IMG/VR virus record: IMGVR_UViG_3300027963_000058
Coordinates: 1 to 64,000 of that record
Length of the DNA: 64,000 nucleotides
Direction: 5' to 3' (one strand)
DNA from: a virus
A program made the translations under genes and the position numbers. The number at the start of each line of letters is the position of its first letter. Position 1 is the first letter of the stretch. Below, piece by piece: positions 44,437 through 53,580 of the stretch. Below the pieces are notes generated by a model. That model had not been told where the DNA came from, did not search any database, and worked only from the letters and a program-made list of their open reading frames with translations.

Positions 44437-45763
44437 TTTAGAATTCCGCCAGCAAGTATTGGACACCAAAAGTTCCAGCTTTTGTGCAGCCAAATGGTAC
44501 AATGCTACCATATGGTTAGGATCAGGACAGACTACCAGTTGCCATCATCCATTGCCACATGCTGTTGATCCAGAAGAGCTTGAACACAATCCCAGTGCGC
44601 TACACAACACGCAACGCAAGAAAATGGAACGTGAGCAGATGCAAAAAGGCGAACGTCCCAGCGGCTGTGAGTATTGTTGGAAAATAGAAGACATTGGTCG
44701 AGATAACATCAGTGACCGTGTGTACAAGAGTCGAATTTACCCCTTAGAGGATTTATCATATGCATACCGAACACCACCAGAAACAGACATTAACCTACGC
44801 ACCCTGGAAATCTCGTTTGACCGTACTTGCCAATTGGCTTGTAGCTATTGTAACCCTGCTTTCAGTAGCACATGGGTTAGGGACATACGACAAAGCGGCC
44901 CCTATACCAATCTGGTGTCTGATGGGCGCAATCACTTTACTCATATTCATGCTAGTAGTCAACCGTTCCGCCGTGGTGAAACAAATCCGTATGTGGAAGC
45001 ATTCTTCAAGTGGTGGGAAACAGACCTACACCAAAGCCTCCAAGAGCTAAGGATCACTGGCGGTGAGCCCTTGATGAGCGGCGACACCTGGAAACTACTA
45101 GATTGGTTCAAGAACAACAAAGGGCGCAGCCGGACACGACTGGCTATCAACAGCAATTTAAGCATGGCCTATGACATAGTTGATCGTGCCATCACAGCAT
45201 GCGAAGGCACTGAACTGGATATCTATACCAGCATGGAAAGCGTAGGCTCACAAGCTGAATACATCCGAGACGGCCTGGACTATGACCGCTGGTGTTACAA
45301 CATGACACAGATCATGGATGCCAAGCAGGTGCGTGGGCTACATGTGATGTGTACTATCAACGCACTTTGTTTAGAAAGCCTTCCTGAATTGCTTACTCAA
45401 CTCATGTCATGGAAAAGCCTTGCCGGTGCGGACTTTCCAAGTTTTACATTAAATATCTTGCGTTTCCCCAGCTTTCAAAGTGCTTTGGTATTGCCTGACG
45501 AGATTAGAACACATCATCAACAACGCCTACAAACTTGGTTAAACACGTGGGATCGTAATATCCATTTACACGAGCATGAACGTAATCATGTGCAGCGTTT
45601 AATCGATTACCTAGACGTAGTTAAAACTCCACACAGTGAAGCATTTGATCGTGTGAGTTTGTTAAATGATTTCAAACAATTTTATACACAGTATGATCAA
45701 CGTCGTGGGCAAGATTTTGCAAAAACATTTCCTAACTTGGCAGATTGGTACAACACATTATGA
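44429..45763 (+). CDS. N-twitch radical SAM protein (444 aa)
   Basis: ATG 44429 is preferred because GTGGAG lies about ten bases upstream and the frame begins MNDLEFRQQVLD; an upstream ATG at 44384 would add 15 residues overlapping the previous gene. The N-terminal Cys-rich module has C19 (FCAAKW), C38 (SCHHP), C80/C83 (CEYCW) and NISDRVYK. The core CQLACSYC is C134, C138, C141, after LEISFDRT, with RITGGEPLMS downstream. The C-terminus ends RRGQDFAKTFPNLADWY. It closely parallels the second domain of the 40387 protein and the 3920 gene, forming one subclass ('CxxKW' type). Substrate unknown; an Fe-S dependent radical modification is expected. Confidence 0.88.
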   Translation: MNDLEFRQQVLDTKSSSFCAAKWYNATIWLGSGQTTSCHHPLPHAVDPEELEHNPSALHNTQRKKMEREQMQKGERPSGCEYCWKIEDIGRDNISDRVYKSRIYPLEDLSYAYRTPPETDINLRTLEISFDRTCQLACSYCNPAFSSTWVRDIRQSGPYTNLVSDGRNHFTHIHASSQPFRRGETNPYVEAFFKWWETDLHQSLQELRITGGEPLMSGDTWKLLDWFKNNKGRSRTRLAINSNLSMAYDIVDRAITACEGTELDIYTSMESVGSQAEYIRDGLDYDRWCYNMTQIMDAKQVRGLHVMCTINALCLESLPELLTQLMSWKSLAGADFPSFTLNILRFPSFQSALVLPDEIRTHHQQRLQTWLNTWDRNIHLHEHERNHVQRLIDYLDVVKTPHSEAFDRVSLLNDFKQFYTQYDQRRGQDFAKTFPNLADWYNTL

Positions 45764-47412
45764 CCTTAGATGAAAAAGTAGCAGAGTACAAAACAAAATA
45801 CACAGTACTAGCTGTTATCGACCTGGATCACTGGCATGATTTAAAAATATATCAGCAAGATCCGTGGTTGCGTGATACATTGACATCATTGCATCAAGAA
45901 GTTTATACAAATGATCAACGCATTTTATTAACCTTGTCAAGATGTAACAACGCAGAAATACTGTTAGAACGACTACAACATTGGTTATACAACGTAGATA
46001 TTTCTAGTTTTTTTATTGCAATACTATCAAACGATCCTGATATTGCTCAATTATGGAAATCTGGTCCAGACATGTCCGGTATAACTTTTGATTTTTTCCA
46101 AAGTGAAAAGTATATCGATGATAAAGATCAAGCTACGTCGAGTTATAATAATAGCGAGTTGGTAAACCCAATAGATCTTGACGGTCGAGAACAATTTTTA
46201 TTAAAGGAATCAAAAACATTTTGTATGTATCCGTGGATACATCTTCATACTTATCCTACTGGTGAAGCATATCCGTGTTGCCAGGCAGAAATGAAAGTGG
46301 GTTCAATTGGAAACAGCCGTATCAATACACTCAGTGAAATATGGAATAGTCCTAAGCAAAGACAACTACGACAGGATATGTTAAGCGAAACATTTAATCC
46401 AACTTGTGGAAGATGTTATGAACAAGAAGATAGCGGATTTTTTAGCGGAAGACGAAGCGCAAATAAACATCATGGTCACCACATTAAAAAAGTCAAAGAC
46501 ACTCAAGCAGATGGCACTGTACAAGACTTTAAAATGACCTATTGGGACATACGCTTCAGTAACTTGTGTAATTTAAGTTGCCGTAGTTGTGGACATATCT
46601 TTAGCAGCAGTTGGTACCAGGATCAGGTTAAATTGGCTGGAGGAGATTGGAAGGATCGTAATCAAGTGTTGAACTATGCCGGACGTACAGAAACAGACAT
46701 GTGGGAACAGTTGATACCACATTTGGATTATGTAGAGCAGATTTACTTTGCCGGTGGCGAGCCCTTGATGATGAAGGAACACTATAATATTTTGGATGAG
46801 CTAGAACGCAGAGGACGTTTTGATGTACGGTTAATCTACAATACAAACTTTACACATATCAAACTAAAAGACCGTACAGTCTTTGATTACTGGAAACGAT
46901 TTAAATCAGTAGCAGTTGGAGCAAGTCTAGACGCTATGGGCCCACGTGCTGAATATATAAGAAAAGGCACAGACTGGTCTGTAGTAGAATCAAATCGTAA
47001 ACAAATGCTGGAAGTATGCCCAGAAGTTGATTTCTATATCAGTCCTACACTCAGCATTATGAATGCGTTACATTTACCAGACTTCCATCAAGAATGGGTT
47101 GATCAAGGCTTGTTAAAACCGCAAGATCTCAACATAAATATCTTACAAGATCCGTTTCATCTCAGGATTGATCTGGCCCCAAAAAATTACAAGGATCGTA
47201 TACACGCTCGATTTCAAGAACATCTAGAATGGTTACGTCCTTTAGATCCATTGCAAAGAGCCACTGTGGGTTTTGAGAGTGCTATTAATTTTATGTCAGC
47301 TGCTGACAACACACATTTGCTAGATACATTCTGGCGCAAAACACATGAACTTGACAACATCAGAAATGAAAATATATTGACAACTATCCCTGAATTGAAG
47401 GCATTACTATGA
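45760..47412 (+). CDS. N-twitch radical SAM protein with extra N-terminal domain (550 aa)
   Basis: The start is ATG 45760, overlapping the upstream stop as ATGA. Residues 1-145 form an extra AT-rich domain (TVLAVIDLDHWHDLKI, FFIAILSNDPDIAQLW) of unknown role. Next is the Cys-rich module C155 (FCMYPWIHLHTYPTGE), C173-C174 (PCC), C216 and C219 (CGRCYEQEDSG). The radical SAM core CNLSCRSC is C270, C274, C277, preceded by YWDIRFSNL, with YFAGGEPLMM later. It belongs to the 'CxxPW...PCC' subclass with the 47409 and 49622 genes. The RRSANKHHGHHIKK stretch is unusually basic and histidine-rich. Substrate unknown. Confidence 0.87.
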   Translation: MTLDEKVAEYKTKYTVLAVIDLDHWHDLKIYQQDPWLRDTLTSLHQEVYTNDQRILLTLSRCNNAEILLERLQHWLYNVDISSFFIAILSNDPDIAQLWKSGPDMSGITFDFFQSEKYIDDKDQATSSYNNSELVNPIDLDGREQFLLKESKTFCMYPWIHLHTYPTGEAYPCCQAEMKVGSIGNSRINTLSEIWNSPKQRQLRQDMLSETFNPTCGRCYEQEDSGFFSGRRSANKHHGHHIKKVKDTQADGTVQDFKMTYWDIRFSNLCNLSCRSCGHIFSSSWYQDQVKLAGGDWKDRNQVLNYAGRTETDMWEQLIPHLDYVEQIYFAGGEPLMMKEHYNILDELERRGRFDVRLIYNTNFTHIKLKDRTVFDYWKRFKSVAVGASLDAMGPRAEYIRKGTDWSVVESNRKQMLEVCPEVDFYISPTLSIMNALHLPDFHQEWVDQGLLKPQDLNINILQDPFHLRIDLAPKNYKDRIHARFQEHLEWLRPLDPLQRATVGFESAINFMSAADNTHLLDTFWRKTHELDNIRNENILTTIPELKALL

Positions 47413-48617
47413 ACATTCCACATGATCAATTTTGTGTGTTGCCCTGGGTCAGTTTGGAAACCAGCCCAATTGGCACAGTGAGGCCATGCTGTCTGGCTGA
47501 AGAAGAAATTGTTGATGACGCAGGTAACAAGTTTGATCTCAACACAGCAAACTTTAGCAACATACAAACCAGCCAGTACATGCAGGATCTAAGACAACAG
47601 TTTTTAGACCAAAAGAAACCAGCCGCTTGCAGAAAATGCTGGCGAGAAGAATCAGCCGGTCGTACTAGCAAACGTATGCATACTTTGGACAGACTCAAGC
47701 ACATGATTACCGATTCTGAATGGACTGCGGATGCCAAACCCTTGATGTTTTTGGATCTAAAACTAGGCAACATCTGCAATCTCAAATGTCGTATATGTGG
47801 CTCATGGAGTTCTAGTACCTTTGCCACCGAAGAACTAGCCGATCTGCCACCAGGAGAAGATCGCAAAAGTAATCATCACTACCATATGCTCAAGCAAGGA
47901 GCGTGGCCTAGAGAGAATCCCACGTTCTGGACTGAAATTGATCAGGTAGCGGATCAAATACAGTACATAGAATTTACCGGTGGTGAGCCATTCATGATCA
48001 AGGAACACTTTGATCTGTTACAAGGTCTAGTCGATCGAGGTCTAGCCGGGCAGATTGAAATACATTATAACACCAATGGCACGCAATGGCCCGAACACGC
48101 AGAGGCAATCTGGAAACATTTTAAAACTGTGGAAATAGCATTCAGTATTGATGATGTGGGCGATAGATTTGAATATCAAAGATCAAATGCTGTATGGTCA
48201 GAAGTATGCGATAACATTGAACGTTTTAGACAAATGCGCAATCGTAATCCACGCATCAGATTACAAGTATGCACCACAGTAAATGTGTTCAATGTTTACT
48301 ACATAGAACAAGTGGCCAATTGGATCAACACACAAAGTTTTGATTTTGTGTACTGGAACATGATGCACGAAGCCTACTACTTTAGCATCAGCACTTTGCC
48401 CGAATCAGCCAAACAGTCAATTGCAACAAAATTACAATCTGCACAAGTTGATGCACGAACACAACATGAGTTTGCACAAATCATAGACTTCATGATGCGT
48501 GGTGTCAGCCTAGATGGCAACATATTGCGTATGCGTGTAGCAGATCTTGATCGCAAACGCAATCAAAATTTAACACAGGTGCAACCTGAACTGGCTGCCT
48601 TGATCGACTATGCGTAA
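47409..48617 (+). CDS. N-twitch radical SAM protein (402 aa)
   Basis: The Cys-rich N-terminus is C9 (FCVLPWVSLETSPIG), C27-C28 (PCC), C74 and C77 (CRKCWREESAG). The core CNLKCRIC is C123, C127, C130, preceded by FLDLKLGNI, with YIEFTGGEPFMIKEHFDLLQ downstream. The protein ends DLDRKRNQNLTQVQPELAAL, a variant of the C-terminal tail shared by the set. It starts as ATGA inside the upstream stop and overlaps the next gene by eight bases. It is the most compact of the 'PW..PCC' type members, so it may show the minimal functional domain set. The reaction is not inferable. Confidence 0.88.
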   Translation: MNIPHDQFCVLPWVSLETSPIGTVRPCCLAEEEIVDDAGNKFDLNTANFSNIQTSQYMQDLRQQFLDQKKPAACRKCWREESAGRTSKRMHTLDRLKHMITDSEWTADAKPLMFLDLKLGNICNLKCRICGSWSSSTFATEELADLPPGEDRKSNHHYHMLKQGAWPRENPTFWTEIDQVADQIQYIEFTGGEPFMIKEHFDLLQGLVDRGLAGQIEIHYNTNGTQWPEHAEAIWKHFKTVEIAFSIDDVGDRFEYQRSNAVWSEVCDNIERFRQMRNRNPRIRLQVCTTVNVFNVYYIEQVANWINTQSFDFVYWNMMHEAYYFSISTLPESAKQSIATKLQSAQVDARTQHEFAQIIDFMMRGVSLDGNILRMRVADLDRKRNQNLTQVQPELAALIDYA

Positions 48618-49629
48618 ACTGGTTTACATGTGGCTTCCTGGTCAAGCACCTGAATGGTTCCGTGACGCATTGCCAGAAAATTACCCAATAGAAATTTATG
48701 ATCCAGCGAAAGAGTACGATCTAGACACCGTTTTTTATTATGACCTGTACGGATACTATCGCGAAAATATCAAGACTTATCTAGAGCGTGGACACCGAGT
48801 GATTCTTGACGCAAAAAATGAACATTATATTCAATATCGTTTTCATTGGATATTTTTATTGTTCTTGCAATACCCAGGACAAGGCATGATTTTGATCAGT
48901 GGCGATCGTGCCAAACAGATCCCTGGACTCCAGATACAAGCCACTCCGTATTGGTACTGGATCATGGACCAACCTAGATTACAAGCAATAGGATTAGATC
49001 AGTATCACCCTGTTCCTACGCAAGAGAAAAAATTCTTCATGAGCCTGGGCAAGACTCGAATAGCTCGTGATTATCTGTACGACAGGCTTGGAGATCTCTT
49101 ACAAGACAGCGTACACAGTTATTTGGGTCGCGGTAGGTACTTACCAAATGACCGAAAACAAGACGAGGTTATAGGAATAGGTTTTGATCGGTATGTAAAC
49201 ACCGACTGGTTAGATGCAACTTGTTTTACCTTGGCTGTTGAAACTTATGTAGATGATTCTGATCTATCTGGATTTAGCCTGACTGAAAATGATGGTTTTT
49301 TCTTGTGCGAAAAAACCTATAAGCCATTGGCTTGCAAGCATCCTTTGTTGATGGTTAGCACCCAGGGAAATTTATCACATCTACGCAATCAAGGGTTTGA
49401 ATCATATCCTGAGCTATGGGACGAAAGTTATGATGATATTCCAGATTGGCAAACAAGAATAGATCGCATAATACAGATAGTGCATGACTTTGATCCGCGT
49501 ACTCTTGATAATCCTGTGATTCAAGAAAAGCTATTGTATAATAGCGTAAGATTTTTTGATAAAGATTTAACAACACATTTATTAAATAGCACCGTAATCA
49601 ATCCGTTACTGGAGTTTGTTAATGCTTGA
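48610..49629 (+). CDS. TEK-family protein, possible glycosyltransferase (339 aa)
   Basis: The N-terminus MRKLVYMWLPGQAPEWFRDA, then TVFYYDLYGYYREN, looks like a first Rossmann-type domain. KFFMSLGKTRIARDYLYDRL opens the second. The signature is FFLCEKTYKPLACKHPLLMV, then NQGFESYPELWDESYDD. So CEK replaces TEK, while KPL, HP and DESYD are kept. It lies between two radical SAM genes and overlaps both, which ties the family to the radical SAM enzymes by operon structure. A sugar-transfer function is inferred from weak GT10-like resemblance; other nucleotide-binding roles are not excluded. Confidence 0.6.
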   Translation: MRKLVYMWLPGQAPEWFRDALPENYPIEIYDPAKEYDLDTVFYYDLYGYYRENIKTYLERGHRVILDAKNEHYIQYRFHWIFLLFLQYPGQGMILISGDRAKQIPGLQIQATPYWYWIMDQPRLQAIGLDQYHPVPTQEKKFFMSLGKTRIARDYLYDRLGDLLQDSVHSYLGRGRYLPNDRKQDEVIGIGFDRYVNTDWLDATCFTLAVETYVDDSDLSGFSLTENDGFFLCEKTYKPLACKHPLLMVSTQGNLSHLRNQGFESYPELWDESYDDIPDWQTRIDRIIQIVHDFDPRTLDNPVIQEKLLYNSVRFFDKDLTTHLLNSTVINPLLEFVNA

Positions 49630-50914
49630 TTCACCTACCTTGTGCATGGCACCCTGGACTCATACGTACTTGAGTCCACAGACCGAACGCCGGCTGTGTT
49701 GTGCCAGTCGTGAACCAGCACAGAACTTTGAACAGTATATAGATACCAGTTCCGGCACTGGCCGTTACATTCCCGTCACTCTAGATGACCACTGGAACAG
49801 CGAGCACATGCGGTCAGTACGCAAGAGAATGATGGCTGGAGAAACACTGCCCGAGTGTGATGTTTGTAACAGCAAACTGCTCAACACTGACGTGTATAGG
49901 AGTTACTTCAATAGCCTGTTTGGTCATAAGCGTGATCAGATTGAATTGACCACAGATGCCACAGGACATACTAGTATGTTACCAGTCAGCTGGGATTATA
50001 GATTCAGCAACCTTTGTAACTTTAAATGTCGCATGTGTGGTGACATGTTGTCAAGTGCTTGGGAAAGTGAACAACGACAGCATGACATGATTGATTGGAC
50101 CAACACAAAAAACAGTTGGATGCGGCCAGAAGTCAAAGCTGAGATAACTCAATTCCAAGACACGCAGATTGAAGCCGAGTTTGCTCAAGCAGTAGAGCAA
50201 CACAGGGTAGAAGAAATATACTGGGTAGGCGGAGAGCCACTCATGTATGAACAACACTGGCGCTATATGCGCAGAATTATTGAACTAGGAGATGGACAAC
50301 GTGTTTACGCTAGATATAATACTAATCTTAGCCGTGTCAACTACGGTAGTAGCAATCTGTATCGCGATATTTTATCTGGGCTACGAGACTGGCAGATCTG
50401 TGCAAGCCTTGACGGAACCGGACAGATTGGAGAATACATCCGTACAGGACTCGATTACCCTGCATGGCTTGCGAACTTTAAGCAAGGAGTACAAATAGCA
50501 CGCCATTCAAGGCAGATGCGTATAGACTTTACGCTTACCTTACCTGGCATGTTTGAAGTGAAAAATATCACACGTCTAGCACAAGAATTACAGGTTGATA
50601 TACTAGCCAAAGTGGTATTCTCATTCTCACCAGACATTGTGATGAGCCCCTTGGCCTTGCCAAGGACCATATTAGATCCTTGGCTAACGGAATTGATTGA
50701 GCAAACCTCAGGAGCCATGCAGTCCGTATTAACACAGTTACGATCGCGACCGACCTTTGAGGAACAATGGCCTGACACTTATCTAGCCGGTATCAAGAAA
50801 GGCAAAAAGAGAATATTGCAGCTTGAAAAAATCCGTAAAGACCTGTATACTATGAGTAATATCCTGGCATCGAGACCAGCTGTATTAGAATGGTGGAACC
50901 AAATTGACAATTAG
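49622..50914 (+). CDS. N-twitch radical SAM protein (430 aa)
   Basis: The start is ATG 49622, overlapping the upstream stop by eight bases; a TTG six bases earlier is less likely. The Cys-rich module is C8 (LCMAPWTHTYLSPQT), C26-C27 (LCCAS), C79 and C82 (CDVCNSK). The core CNFKCRMC is C132, C136, C139, preceded by WDYRFSN, with IYWVGGEPLMYEQHW downstream and ASLDGTGQIGEYIRTGLDYP. A frame around KKGKKRILQLEKIRK near the C-terminus is basic and helical. It belongs to the 'PW..CC' subclass. The next gene begins with TTG inside its 3' end. Substrate unknown. Confidence 0.88.
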   Translation: MLDSPTLCMAPWTHTYLSPQTERRLCCASREPAQNFEQYIDTSSGTGRYIPVTLDDHWNSEHMRSVRKRMMAGETLPECDVCNSKLLNTDVYRSYFNSLFGHKRDQIELTTDATGHTSMLPVSWDYRFSNLCNFKCRMCGDMLSSAWESEQRQHDMIDWTNTKNSWMRPEVKAEITQFQDTQIEAEFAQAVEQHRVEEIYWVGGEPLMYEQHWRYMRRIIELGDGQRVYARYNTNLSRVNYGSSNLYRDILSGLRDWQICASLDGTGQIGEYIRTGLDYPAWLANFKQGVQIARHSRQMRIDFTLTLPGMFEVKNITRLAQELQVDILAKVVFSFSPDIVMSPLALPRTILDPWLTELIEQTSGAMQSVLTQLRSRPTFEEQWPDTYLAGIKKGKKRILQLEKIRKDLYTMSNILASRPAVLEWWNQIDN

Positions 50915-51989
50915 AGTCGTACTAAGGAACCCGCTGGATTCAACTGATCAAGTGGATTATACAATACGAGCAGAAGATCATGAGCTGGCACAGGACTGGC
51001 AACATGCTCTTAAAGATCTATTGCAATCGGGTAACCTGTTAGAAAAAAACTTTTGTTTTATGGGATTCCCTGACACAGCAAGGACCTTGGACTATTTGTG
51101 CAACGAGCTTAATCAACACGTTAAAACAATTAATGCATTTTTTCCTGATTACCGTATTGCAGAATCATTTAGTCCTGATAATGTATTAGCAGGAGATTAC
51201 GCCGACCATGGCATTAATCATGACGTAATGAACATATTACATAATCATTTTGAAATATTACAAGGTACTGTTTGGAGTCTTAGCGAATATTACAAACGAG
51301 CAGACTATGAAACAAAATACGCCATTAGACAGTTAAACAATATCTGTCATGAAATGGAGAATCTTATACTGAGTCAACGTAAAGCAAAAACTAGTCCATT
51401 TTGGGTCAGACCCAGTCAAATTACTACATTTTTAAATGCTCCTAGACTAGACCTTAAACCTGTCCATAGACAAGGATTTGCTACTAACGGATATGATAGA
51501 GTACTAGGCGGAGTGTATATGCACTGGACTCAAATAGGAAAGACTCTATATGAAGTTTTTAAAGATGAAGGTGCTCCGGTATTGACTGACGCGGTGTGCG
51601 AAGCTATTACTGAATTGCGTTATTATTCCGGTGAATTTGATGTGGAATGGGGCAACAATGTAACTTTTGCTGGTGACAATCCCTGGCACAATCGGGACCA
51701 ATTGGCTTTCAAGGCATGGCTGATAGAAAACAATCGAGATCCATTGGATCTCAATCTAAGCCTAGGATACTTACCACTAGGGCAAGTGGACCTGCGCAGC
51801 AGTTTTGGTACTGCTAAAAGTTCTGACATATGGGAAATACTGTCAGCACATTTGGATATCTATAGTATAGAAATTGACGGTGTATCACAAAAATTCAATT
51901 ACTGTTGGACCGACGCTAATTATAAACAAATGCAAATTGATATGATGAAACCTGGATATGATTACTCAACTAAAGGAGCACGACCATGA
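50904..51989 (+). CDS. Uncharacterised 361-aa phage protein (TTG start)
   Basis: No family is recognised. Visible blocks are FCFMGFPDTARTLDYLCNEL, HDVMNILHNHFEILQGTVWS, ADYETKYAIRQLNNICHEME, then a strand-rich half with YDRVLGGVYMHWTQIGKTLY, CEAITELRYYSGEFDVEWG and PLDLNLSLGYLPLGQVDLR. The helical first half with several His/Glu/Asp residues could bind metal, but no known motif is clear. TTG 50904 is chosen as start because no ATG lies near the N-terminus and GGTGGA precedes it. It overlaps the radical SAM gene upstream and the 33-codon ORF downstream, so it is co-expressed. Position between radical SAM and carbamoyltransferase genes suggests a pathway role. Confidence 0.55.
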   Translation: MTIRVVLRNPLDSTDQVDYTIRAEDHELAQDWQHALKDLLQSGNLLEKNFCFMGFPDTARTLDYLCNELNQHVKTINAFFPDYRIAESFSPDNVLAGDYADHGINHDVMNILHNHFEILQGTVWSLSEYYKRADYETKYAIRQLNNICHEMENLILSQRKAKTSPFWVRPSQITTFLNAPRLDLKPVHRQGFATNGYDRVLGGVYMHWTQIGKTLYEVFKDEGAPVLTDAVCEAITELRYYSGEFDVEWGNNVTFAGDNPWHNRDQLAFKAWLIENNRDPLDLNLSLGYLPLGQVDLRSSFGTAKSSDIWEILSAHLDIYSIEIDGVSQKFNYCWTDANYKQMQIDMMKPGYDYSTKGARP

Positions 51990-52087
51990 ACTGGATTAAA
52001 AACATAATTAACCGTATTCGACTAGAAATACGATACCGCAAGAAATTAAAAGAATTACGCAAACGAGATCCTTTTATCTATAAATGA
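51986..52087 (+). CDS. 33-aa basic small protein
   Basis: ATG 51986 opens 33 codons, ending TGA 52085-52087. GGAG at 51975-51978 gives a good ribosome-binding site seven bases upstream. Both ends overlap neighbours as ATGA (361-aa gene, carbamoyltransferase). The product is MNWIKNIINRIRLEIRYRKK, then LKELRKRDPFIYK: amphipathic, strongly basic, helical, with an aromatic tail. It might be a membrane-surface helix, an anchor for the carbamoyltransferase, or a nucleic-acid-binding peptide. A peptide substrate of the radical SAM enzymes is a speculative alternative. Coupled starts and stops on both sides strongly favour real translation. Confidence 0.65.
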   Translation: MNWIKNIINRIRLEIRYRKKLKELRKRDPFIYK

Positions 52088-53568
52088 AATTGCAGAACAT
52101 CCTTGGCATCAGTGCCGGGTTCCATGACGCAGCCGCCTCGGTAATCAACACCCGGGGTGAAATCTTGTTTGCTGGACATAGCGAACGCTATAGTAAAAAG
52201 AAAAACGATGCCGACATACATCCGGGATTGCTGTGTGATCTTGGCCGATATGCAATTGATCATGTGGCCTATTACGAACGACCTTGGAACAAACAACTAA
52301 GACAACTATATTCAGGGCAAGGTATTGAATGGTCAAAACTAACCGTACGACAGATACTCAATCAGCAATTACACGGTTATTTTTCGCATACTACCGTCAG
52401 TTCGTACAACCATCATTTGAGTCATGCCGCCGGGGGATTCCAAACTAGCACGTTTGATCGTGCCACAGTTGTGGTCATTGATGCCATAGGCGAATGGGAC
52501 ACTGTGAGCATATGGGGTGCTGAATATCGGAATGGCCAGGCAAGATATCGAAGACTTTGGCGACAACAGTATCCACACAGCATAGGACTATTTTATACTG
52601 CCATGACTGATAGGATAGGACTTAGACCCATGGAAGATGAGTATGTACTAATGGGCATGGCGGCTTACGGCACTGATCGGTTGACCAAACATCTTGATGA
52701 TCTAGTCATTGAAGATTTAGACGAGATACAATTACGACAGAACTTCCATGCCGGAGTAGATGAAAACTTCTTGGCGTCAACTGAAAATGAAGATATTGCC
52801 ACCGCAACACAGCAAGTAGCAGAAACTTTGATATATAGTATTATGCGCCGAGCAAGATCATTTGCCTGGAGCACAAATCTAGTATACTCGGGCGGGGTCG
52901 CCCTGAATTGTTTGGCTAATAGAAATCTTGGAGAGTATTTTGAAAAAATTTGGATCATGCCTTGTCCTGGTGATAGCGGCAGTAGTCTTGGTGCGGCCGC
53001 CTTGGCCTACGGGGGACGATTACAGTTCGACCATGCATACCTTGGTCACGACATCGGTGGACCATATCCTGTCAACGCCGTACTCCGTAGTCTCTTGGAT
53101 GATAGAATCTGTGGTGTGGCATCCGGCAAAGCAGAATTTGGTCCCCGGGCGCTGGGGAACAGGAGTCTCCTCGCCGACCCGCGAGGACCAGATATAAAGT
53201 ATCTTGTAAATGCAATCAAGCGTAGACAGCAATTTAGACCGTTTGCTCCAGTCATCTTAGAGGAGCATGTCGACGAGTATTTTTTTATGCCTAAAAATTG
53301 GGTCGACAGCAAGTATATGCAGATCGTTGGGTATTGCAGGCATCCTGAATTATATCCTGCTATCACTCATCATGATGGCACCAGTCGCATACAGACTGTA
53401 CCCAACGACGGTAGTGGAATAAGATCCTTATTAGAAGCGTGGTATGCGTCCACTGGCTGTCCCATGTTGCTAAACACCAGTCTCAACATCCGCGGAGAAC
53501 CCATGGTAAACGATCGTAGAGATGCTGATCGTTTTGAAGAATTGTATAACATTCACGTTTGGTCGTGA
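52084..53568 (+). CDS. Carbamoyltransferase (NodU/CmcH/TobZ family)
   Basis: The N-terminal Kae1-like domain begins NILGISAGFHDAAASV and contains NHHLSHAAGGF (about residues 109-119), the metal-binding His motif. VIDAIGEWDT and YSGGVALNCLANRNLGE follow, then a GDSGSSLGAAALAYG nucleotide segment. The C-terminal YrdC-like half has KAEFGPRALGNRSLLADPR, FRPFAPVI and LLNTSLNIRGEPMV. These enzymes transfer a carbamoyl group from carbamoyl phosphate via an adenylate to a sugar or antibiotic hydroxyl. The length of 494 aa is slightly short for the family. In this island the acceptor is probably the glycan made by the neighbouring transferases. The gene converges with the minus-strand gene 12 bases away. 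Confidence 0.93.
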   Translation: MKLQNILGISAGFHDAAASVINTRGEILFAGHSERYSKKKNDADIHPGLLCDLGRYAIDHVAYYERPWNKQLRQLYSGQGIEWSKLTVRQILNQQLHGYFSHTTVSSYNHHLSHAAGGFQTSTFDRATVVVIDAIGEWDTVSIWGAEYRNGQARYRRLWRQQYPHSIGLFYTAMTDRIGLRPMEDEYVLMGMAAYGTDRLTKHLDDLVIEDLDEIQLRQNFHAGVDENFLASTENEDIATATQQVAETLIYSIMRRARSFAWSTNLVYSGGVALNCLANRNLGEYFEKIWIMPCPGDSGSSLGAAALAYGGRLQFDHAYLGHDIGGPYPVNAVLRSLLDDRICGVASGKAEFGPRALGNRSLLADPRGPDIKYLVNAIKRRQQFRPFAPVILEEHVDEYFFMPKNWVDSKYMQIVGYCRHPELYPAITHHDGTSRIQTVPNDGSGIRSLLEAWYASTGCPMLLNTSLNIRGEPMVNDRRDADRFEELYNIHVWS

Positions 53569-53580
53569 ATATTATCGATG

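Noticed and set aside
51986-52087. Confident call of a RiPP precursor for the radical SAM enzymes
   Set aside because: The peptide has no clear leader/core, and its position fits the carbamoyltransferase as well. Kept only as a hypothesis.
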